A DNA stretch of 11,275 nt from Sedimenticola sp. (GTDB taxonomy: Bacteria; Pseudomonadota; Gammaproteobacteria; Chromatiales; Chromatiaceae), in the NCBI GenBank assembly GCA_026197195.1, contig JAPHUG010000335.1:1-11275 (forward strand). Reading direction: 5' to 3'. A program made the position numbers and the translations under genes. The notes beneath the pieces were generated by a model that was not told the origin of the DNA, ran no database searches, and saw nothing but the letters and a program-made list of their open reading frames with translations. Shown here in pieces: positions 7,659-11,275 of this stretch; the stretch's first letter is position 1; every line of letters begins with the position of its first letter.

Positions 7659-7666
7659 CTCCTCCC
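7659..7666 (-). promoter_or_regulatory. Shine-Dalgarno deciding the GTG start of the cyclase-like gene
   Basis: GGGAGGAG on the minus strand lies 7 nt before the GTG at 7651. The alternative in-frame TTG at 7675 has this site downstream of it, so the shorter protein beginning MTKLEKLF is favoured. Confidence 0.7.
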
Positions 7667-7687
7667 TGCATTCAACCGGGTCAGCGA

Positions 7688-8137
7688 TTAACGCAACAAC
7701 GCCTTAACCAACCTGTCTTCCAGTTCAATACGATTCGCCAGCTCTTCCCCCAAAACCGAAAGGTCAGATGAGAGCTGATCCAGAGGTTGTATGTGATCAC
7801 TGAGATCATACTTGTCGTTAAAAGCCACCACGGACTCGGTAACCTCGGCAATCCGCGGGTAGGCCTCCTCAGCCACCTTGATCACCTCTCCCCGCCGCTC
7901 CTCTCCCGAGGTGATTCGATCGTAGACCTCAAAGTGACCAAACGCGACATAGTCAACCATGAGCTGACAAAAATCACGTAGCAACTGCTTTTCCGGTTTA
8001 TCCGGATCGAATGACTCAACCCCTGCCAGTTTGCAGTATAGCACCAGCATCTGCTGACGCTCAGCCAGCCACTTATCCACCATATCCTTTGTACGGGCGC
8101 GGCGCTCTTGTCCGCTATCACTGTGCATAGACCCCAT
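7688..8137 (-). CDS. rsd: Rsd/AlgQ-family anti-sigma-70 factor
   Basis: Rsd binds sigma-70 region 4 in the cytoplasm and holds the housekeeping sigma factor away from core RNA polymerase, favouring alternative sigma factors in stationary phase; the Pseudomonas homologue AlgQ affects alginate and siderophore genes. The protein has 149 residues (E. coli Rsd has 158) and is all helical. It aligns over most of its length: DKWLAERQQMLVLYCKLAGV (residues 21-40, E. coli DRWLHVRKHLLVAYYNLVGI), then DFCQLMVDYVAFGHFEVYDR (55-74, E. coli DFCQSLVDYLSAGHFSIYER), and a C-terminal LGEELANRIELEDRLVKALL. The ATG at 8137 has AAAGG 7 nt upstream; a later Met4 is possible. It is the first gene of a probable two-gene operon with the cyclase-like gene. 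Confidence 0.93.
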   Translation of the reverse strand: MGSMHSDSGQERRARTKDMVDKWLAERQQMLVLYCKLAGVESFDPDKPEKQLLRDFCQLMVDYVAFGHFEVYDRITSGEERRGEVIKVAEEAYPRIAEVTESVVAFNDKYDLSDHIQPLDQLSSDLSVLGEELANRIELEDRLVKALLR

Positions 8138-8178
8138 TTTCCGACCTTTCTTATCTAGTTTTTGCGAAAAGTAACACT

Positions 8179-8208
8179 AAGATAAACACCATTTTGCGCC
8201 AGTGGCAA
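8179..8208 (-). promoter_or_regulatory. Candidate sigma-70 promoter for the rsd operon
   Basis: On the minus strand TTGCCA (8203-8208, 5 of 6 to the -35 consensus) is followed after 18 bp by TATCTT (8179-8184, 4 of 6 to the -10 consensus). It sits about 40 bp upstream of the rsd start in the rsd/small-protein intergenic region. If real, rsd would be read by the same sigma factor it sequesters. The match is moderate and made by eye. Confidence 0.3.
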
Positions 8209-8282
8209 GTATCTCTAGGCCTTTGATTATTCATGGGGAAATTTCTGATAGACTGGGTGGATTCCTGGCTAGTGCGATTATG

Positions 8283-8286
8283 AGGA
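8283..8286 (+). promoter_or_regulatory. Shine-Dalgarno favouring a GTG start for the exported small protein
   Basis: AGGA lies 5 nt before the GTG at 8292. The ATG at 8280 and the ORF's first codon at 8202 have no comparable site, so the 171-residue protein is preferred. Confidence 0.5.
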
Positions 8287-8291
8287 CGAAG

Positions 8292-8807
8292 GTGAACAAA
8301 AACTGGCTTTTTCGAATGCTGATTTTGCTGGCATTGATCCCCATGGAACCCAGTGCCCTCGAATATCCTAACCGTTACAACAGCATGGCAGAAACCCTGT
8401 TTGACATGATGGACGCCTTCTCTTCAGCCTATCAAAAAAAGCTGCACGAAAGAGAACGAGACAGCTATCGCTATGCCCCCTCACCCTATTATGGCGGCGC
8501 ACCTTACAACGCGCCCCCTTATGCCTATCCCCCTGCACCTTATGGCCGCGGCCCTTCTCCTTTAAATGGCAGCTGGCAGGGCGAAGGGGGTGAGATACTG
8601 GTGATTAGAAACGAACGCTTCCGTATCTACCTGGATCGCTCAAACTATCGGGAAGGTCTGATGGCCTGGCCGCACCCTCAGATGATCGTACTGAAAGATC
8701 TGGAGAGCGGGCAGATCCGTCCCTATGAGTTTGCAGAATCAGAGGGCCGGCTGCTGCTTCGGGATCCGGCCGGCAACCTGCTACGCTATATTCGAATGGG
8801 CTGGTAA
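8292..8807 (+). CDS. Small exported protein: signal peptide, Pro/Tyr-rich linker and C-terminal beta domain; unknown function
   Basis: I do not recognise a named family. With GTG at 8292 it has 171 residues. Residues 1-22 look like a signal peptide (NKNWLFR, hydrophobic MLILLALI, likely cleavage after PSA). A helical, charged stretch follows at ~25-58. Residues ~59-90 are low complexity and rich in Pro, Tyr and Gly (SPYYGGAPYNAPPYAYPPAP). The last ~80 residues begin NGSWQGEGGEILVIRNERF and look like short beta strands in a compact domain, a little like small lipocalin-type or barrel domains; that is only an impression of pattern. It is probably periplasmic or surface exposed. It diverges from rsd and is tail to tail with the lipoprotein gene with an 8-bp gap. 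ATG at 8280 is the alternative start and would add four residues. Confidence 0.8.
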   Translation: MNKNWLFRMLILLALIPMEPSALEYPNRYNSMAETLFDMMDAFSSAYQKKLHERERDSYRYAPSPYYGGAPYNAPPYAYPPAPYGRGPSPLNGSWQGEGGEILVIRNERFRIYLDRSNYREGLMAWPHPQMIVLKDLESGQIRPYEFAESEGRLLLRDPAGNLLRYIRMGW

Positions 8808-8815
8808 GCAGAACC

Positions 8816-9889
8816 TTACTGACCCGCTGCCTGCGCCTCTCGCAGGGCATTCATCTTTTCAACACGGATGGCATAGGGCAACCGGCTCAGGGCCTCGCTT
8901 CTCTGATAAAAAACGGAAAAATCGCCCCCGGCATCCGTGAGCAACTGCCTGAAAACAGGTTTCCACTCTTCATACGTGGCTACAGAGGCAAGGTGTGCAT
9001 TATTCAACTCACGACCAAACCAGCCATCAAAACCGGAATAGCCTCCCCATTCATCCCGTTTCAATGTCTGATACTGCTCCTGCAGCGCATCAAACAAGGC
9101 GACCTTTTGCTCACGTTTCTCCTCATCATCCAGCGACTGGTCATAGAGTCGTTGTAACTGCTCCCGGGTGCTTAACAGCAAGGCAATAAAGGCCTGCTCA
9201 TAACGTTGTGAGTTTTGCCACTGCAAAATGGCTTCAGCATCCCGTCGCTCAAGCCAACGGATGATACCCTCCTCTTCCACCAGGCTGGCAAACGCCTCGT
9301 TAAAGGCACTGTCATCCTCCACATAGAGCTGCTGATGAGCCAGCTCATGAAAAATCAAACCGGCGGTTCTCGGCTCCGACCAGTTGATGATCGTGCTGGG
9401 TAAGGGATCGTCAAACCAGCCCAACGTGGAGTAGGCAGGTACGGATTCAATCGCCACATCCAGCCCCTGCTGCCTGAGTTCAGCGGCATACGCTTCCGCA
9501 TCCTGGCGGGAAAAATAACCACGATAACTGGCACAACCAATAACCAGATAACACCACTGTTTGGGTTGAGTGGAAAACGCCGGTGTCGCCACAACACTCC
9601 AGACTACGGCCGACCTGTTCAATGCGGCATAACTGCGATAGCTGTCATTTTCCGGGAGACCGAGTTCTGCTGAGGCAAAGTCACGAATCTGTTGTACGTT
9701 CTCTAACCGCCGCTTGAGTTCAGCCGGGGTTTCAGGATCTTGCAATAATTGATTGATCGGCTGGCGTTGCCCCATCAGTTGAAGATGCCCGCCGATAGAC
9801 TGGCTATAATAGCTCAGGGTAGTGCAGCCTGGCAGAAGCAGGCAGAGCAGCAACAGATTCAGATAACGCTTAGGAAAAAGTGTAGTCAT
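8816..9889 (-). CDS. Lipoprotein with HExxH zinc-protease motif, putative aminopeptidase family
   Basis: It has 357 residues from the ATG at 9889. A lipoprotein signal is clear: MTTLFPKRYLN, a Leu-rich core, and lipobox LPGC with Cys22; Thr at +2 rather than Asp suggests the outer membrane. HELAH at 181-185 gives two zinc ligands and the catalytic Glu, and FNEAFASLVEE (Glu198) is a likely third ligand. The overall pattern, including YSTLGWFDDPLPSTI just before HELAH, fits the family annotated as putative (predicted) aminopeptidase, COG4324/PF10023 from memory; its substrate is not established. An in-frame ATG at 9907 would add six residues; neither start has a good ribosome binding site, and the compact lipoprotein signal favours 9889. 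The gene is head to head with cca with only 25 bp between the preferred starts, so its promoter must lie within or overlap cca. Confidence 0.88.
   Translation of the reverse strand: MTTLFPKRYLNLLLLCLLLPGCTTLSYYSQSIGGHLQLMGQRQPINQLLQDPETPAELKRRLENVQQIRDFASAELGLPENDSYRSYAALNRSAVVWSVVATPAFSTQPKQWCYLVIGCASYRGYFSRQDAEAYAAELRQQGLDVAIESVPAYSTLGWFDDPLPSTIINWSEPRTAGLIFHELAHQQLYVEDDSAFNEAFASLVEEEGIIRWLERRDAEAILQWQNSQRYEQAFIALLLSTREQLQRLYDQSLDDEEKREQKVALFDALQEQYQTLKRDEWGGYSGFDGWFGRELNNAHLASVATYEEWKPVFRQLLTDAGGDFSVFYQRSEALSRLPYAIRVEKMNALREAQAAGQ
8830..8846 (+). terminator. Hairpin downstream of the small exported protein, inside the lipoprotein gene end
   Basis: CCTGCG (8830-8835) and CGCAGG (8841-8846) form a perfect 6-bp GC-rich stem with a 5-nt loop, 22 nt after the plus-strand stop codon. 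Only a short TTTT occurs some distance downstream, so intrinsic termination is uncertain. Confidence 0.35.
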
Positions 9890-9914
9890 AGTGAAAGATT
9901 CTAACATTACCGGG

Positions 9915-11102
9915 ATGCGCCGCTACCTGGTCGGGGGTGCCGTACGGGATCGTCTGCTGGGTTTGGATGAGAGCGACCATGACTGGCTGGTCACCGGGGT
10001 CACCGGTGAGCAACTGGTAGGGGCCGGTTATCGGCAGGTTGGACAGGACTTCAGCGTTTTCCTGCATCCAGAAACAGCCGAGGAGTACGCTCTGCCACGA
10101 GGTGTAAAAACAGACACGGGTGAACGGGAGCAGGTCTGTGATGATCTGATACAGCGGGACCTGACCATCAATGCACTGGCCCTGTCACCGGAAGATGAGC
10201 TGATCGATCCGCTTAATGGTCAGCGGGACCTGGCAGAACGTATCCTGCGACACACGCCTACCTTCAGGCAAGATCCTATTCGCGTATTGCGACTGGCACG
10301 ACTGGCAGCACGCCTGTCCCCGCTGGGTTTCAGGGTTGCGGGTGAAACGCGCACCATGATTCATAACATGGTACGACTCAATGAGCTGAATGCGCTGGTA
10401 CCCGAACGAGTCTGGTCCGAAATCATGCGTGCCCTTGAGGGTGACAGCCCCGTCATCTTCTTCAGAACCCTGCGGGACCTTCAGGCACTGAAGGTGATCA
10501 TGCCCTCACTGGACCGACTTTTCGGCGTCCCCCAACCCGAAAAACACCATCCGGAGATCGACACCGGCATCCATAGTTTCATGGTACTGGAACAGGCCAC
10601 GCTGCTCAGAAAAGATCCTGAAACACGCCTGGCAGCCCTGTTACATGACCTGGGTAAAGGGATCACACACCCTGATCAATGGCCAAGCCATCATGGCCAC
10701 GAACAACGCGGGGCCAAACTGGTCGATGCCCTGTGCCGGTCACTGCGCATTCCCAATCGATTCCGCGATCTCTCCCGTTTGGTGGCTGAGTTTCACACTC
10801 ACTGTCACCGGGCACTGGAGCTGAAACCGTCTACCCTGGTAAAACTGCTGCTGTCCCTCGACGCGCTGCGGCGTCCCGAACGACTGGAACAATTTCTTGC
10901 CGCCTGCAAAGCGGACGCCCGGGGACGCACGGGCTTTGAGACCATTGACTACCCCCAGGCCGACTATTGCCGGGCCGCCCAGCGAGCCGCTGCTGGCATC
11001 GATACGGCGAAAATCGCTCGACTCAATAACAACCCACAACAGATTGCCGATGCGATCTTCCAGGCCCGCAGTCGTGCGGTAGCGGGGATAAATAAAGCCT
11101 GA
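9915..11102 (+). CDS. cca: CCA tRNA nucleotidyltransferase (class II) with HD domain; shortened loop region
   Basis: This enzyme adds or repairs the 3' CCA of tRNA without a template. It has 395 residues from the ATG at 9915, which aligns with the E. coli start (MKIYLVGGAVRD versus MRRYLVGGAVRD); a GTG at 9891 would add eight. The catalytic core shows LVGGAVRDRLLG, DHD (Asp21, Asp23), HPETAEEYAL, a motif B of QRDLTINALA (80-89; usually RRD) and QDPIR (119-123; usually EDxxR). The HD phosphohydrolase domain is present (EIDTGIH, LLHDLGKG, HHGHEQRGAKLV, LVAEFH) as in E. coli-type enzymes (412 aa). Between EEYAL and DDL there are 15 residues against 25 in E. coli, and the GYTGF segment is gone. 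Loss of this loop is the hallmark of CC-adding enzymes, so the activity may be partial. It is divergent from the lipoprotein gene. Confidence 0.93.
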   Translation: MRRYLVGGAVRDRLLGLDESDHDWLVTGVTGEQLVGAGYRQVGQDFSVFLHPETAEEYALPRGVKTDTGEREQVCDDLIQRDLTINALALSPEDELIDPLNGQRDLAERILRHTPTFRQDPIRVLRLARLAARLSPLGFRVAGETRTMIHNMVRLNELNALVPERVWSEIMRALEGDSPVIFFRTLRDLQALKVIMPSLDRLFGVPQPEKHHPEIDTGIHSFMVLEQATLLRKDPETRLAALLHDLGKGITHPDQWPSHHGHEQRGAKLVDALCRSLRIPNRFRDLSRLVAEFHTHCHRALELKPSTLVKLLLSLDALRRPERLEQFLAACKADARGRTGFETIDYPQADYCRAAQRAAAGIDTAKIARLNNNPQQIADAIFQARSRAVAGINKA

Positions 11103-11177
11103 CATAAGACCCCGCTCTGTGCCGAATAGGTGATTCCGTTCTCAATTTTCACACTGACCGGACGAAACAACTAGAGA

Positions 11178-11197
11178 AGGGGGTAACCTTCCCCCCT
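11178..11197 (+). terminator. GC-rich hairpin downstream of cca
   Basis: AGGGGG (11178-11183) pairs with CCCCCT (11192-11197) around an 8-nt loop, 75 nt after the cca stop. No T-run follows, so it is only a candidate terminator or 3'-end stabiliser. The rest of the 173-bp tail shows no tRNA or repeat. Confidence 0.3.
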
Positions 11198-11251
11198 GCA
11201 GGCCATTGGAATAACAGCGCCTGCGACGGCTTTACAGCAGACGGAATAGAG

Positions 11252-11275
11252 ATGAATAGTGGCCAGCAGATCGAA
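11252..11275 (+). CDS. Possible start of a gene running off the right edge
   Basis: An ATG at 11252 opens a frame (MNSGQQIE) that continues to the window end, with GGA 6 nt upstream. Eight codons are too few to identify a product or even to be sure that it is coding. Confidence 0.25.

Noticed and set aside
8223..8254. TTGATT plus TGATAGACT as an extended -10 promoter for the small exported protein
   Set aside because: The spacing to the -35-like element is 20 bp and the -10 match is only partial; too weak to annotate.
10740..11105. 121-codon minus-strand frame opposite the end of cca
   Set aside because: It is antisense to a conserved coding region and shows no recognisable protein pattern.
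1..11275. Mobile elements, CRISPR arrays, tRNA genes, toxin-antitoxin or phage-defence genes
   Set aside because: I looked for direct repeats, transposase or integrase motifs, regular spacer arrays and tRNA-like cloverleaves in the intergenic regions and saw none.

Overview
The window looks like chromosomal, mostly housekeeping DNA from a gammaproteobacterium of moderate GC. The DAHP synthase, Slt70-type lytic transglycosylase, Rsd/AlgQ-type anti-sigma factor and short E. coli-type CCA nucleotidyltransferase all match gammaproteobacterial family forms. A free-living or symbiotic sulfur oxidiser is possible, but that is only an impression. I see no tRNA, rRNA, CRISPR array, insertion sequence, integrase or prophage gene.

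Layout, left to right. 1-696 (+): the C-terminal two thirds of a class I DAHP synthase (first step of the shikimate pathway), cut by the window edge. 701-2187 (-): a two-gene unit, a Sel1-repeat protein followed by a single-pass membrane protein of unknown function with two Asp/Asn/Gly-rich loops resembling calcium-binding loops. 2285-3109 (-): an inositol-monophosphatase-family enzyme. 3256-5232 (+): periplasmic soluble lytic transglycosylase Slt, divergent from the phosphatase. 5207-8137 (-): a likely operon of rsd (sigma-70 sequestering regulator) and a large protein with a degenerate class III nucleotide cyclase domain. 8292-8807 (+): a small exported Pro/Tyr-rich protein with a C-terminal beta-type domain. 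8816-9889 (-): a lipoprotein with an HELAH zinc-protease motif (putative aminopeptidase family). 9915-11102 (+): cca. 11103-11275: non-coding sequence with a hairpin and perhaps the first codons of another gene.

The genes do not form one pathway. Two themes recur. Plus and minus genes are packed tail to tail with gaps of 4 and 8 bp and one 26-bp overlap, and at each of these three junctions a hairpin lies inside the 3' coding end of the minus-strand gene. Several starts also need correction: GTG fits best for slt, the cyclase-like gene and the small exported protein.

The two observations most worth follow-up are these. (1) rsd is coupled to a large cyclase-like protein that keeps both metal-binding Asp residues but appears to have lost the purine-specifying Lys/Asp and the transition-state Arg; it may be a ligand-sensing partner of sigma-70 control. 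(2) The CCA nucleotidyltransferase lacks about 10 residues between catalytic motifs A and B, the region whose loss is known to make CC-adding enzymes, and it has Gln for Glu in the EDxxR nucleotide-templating motif.
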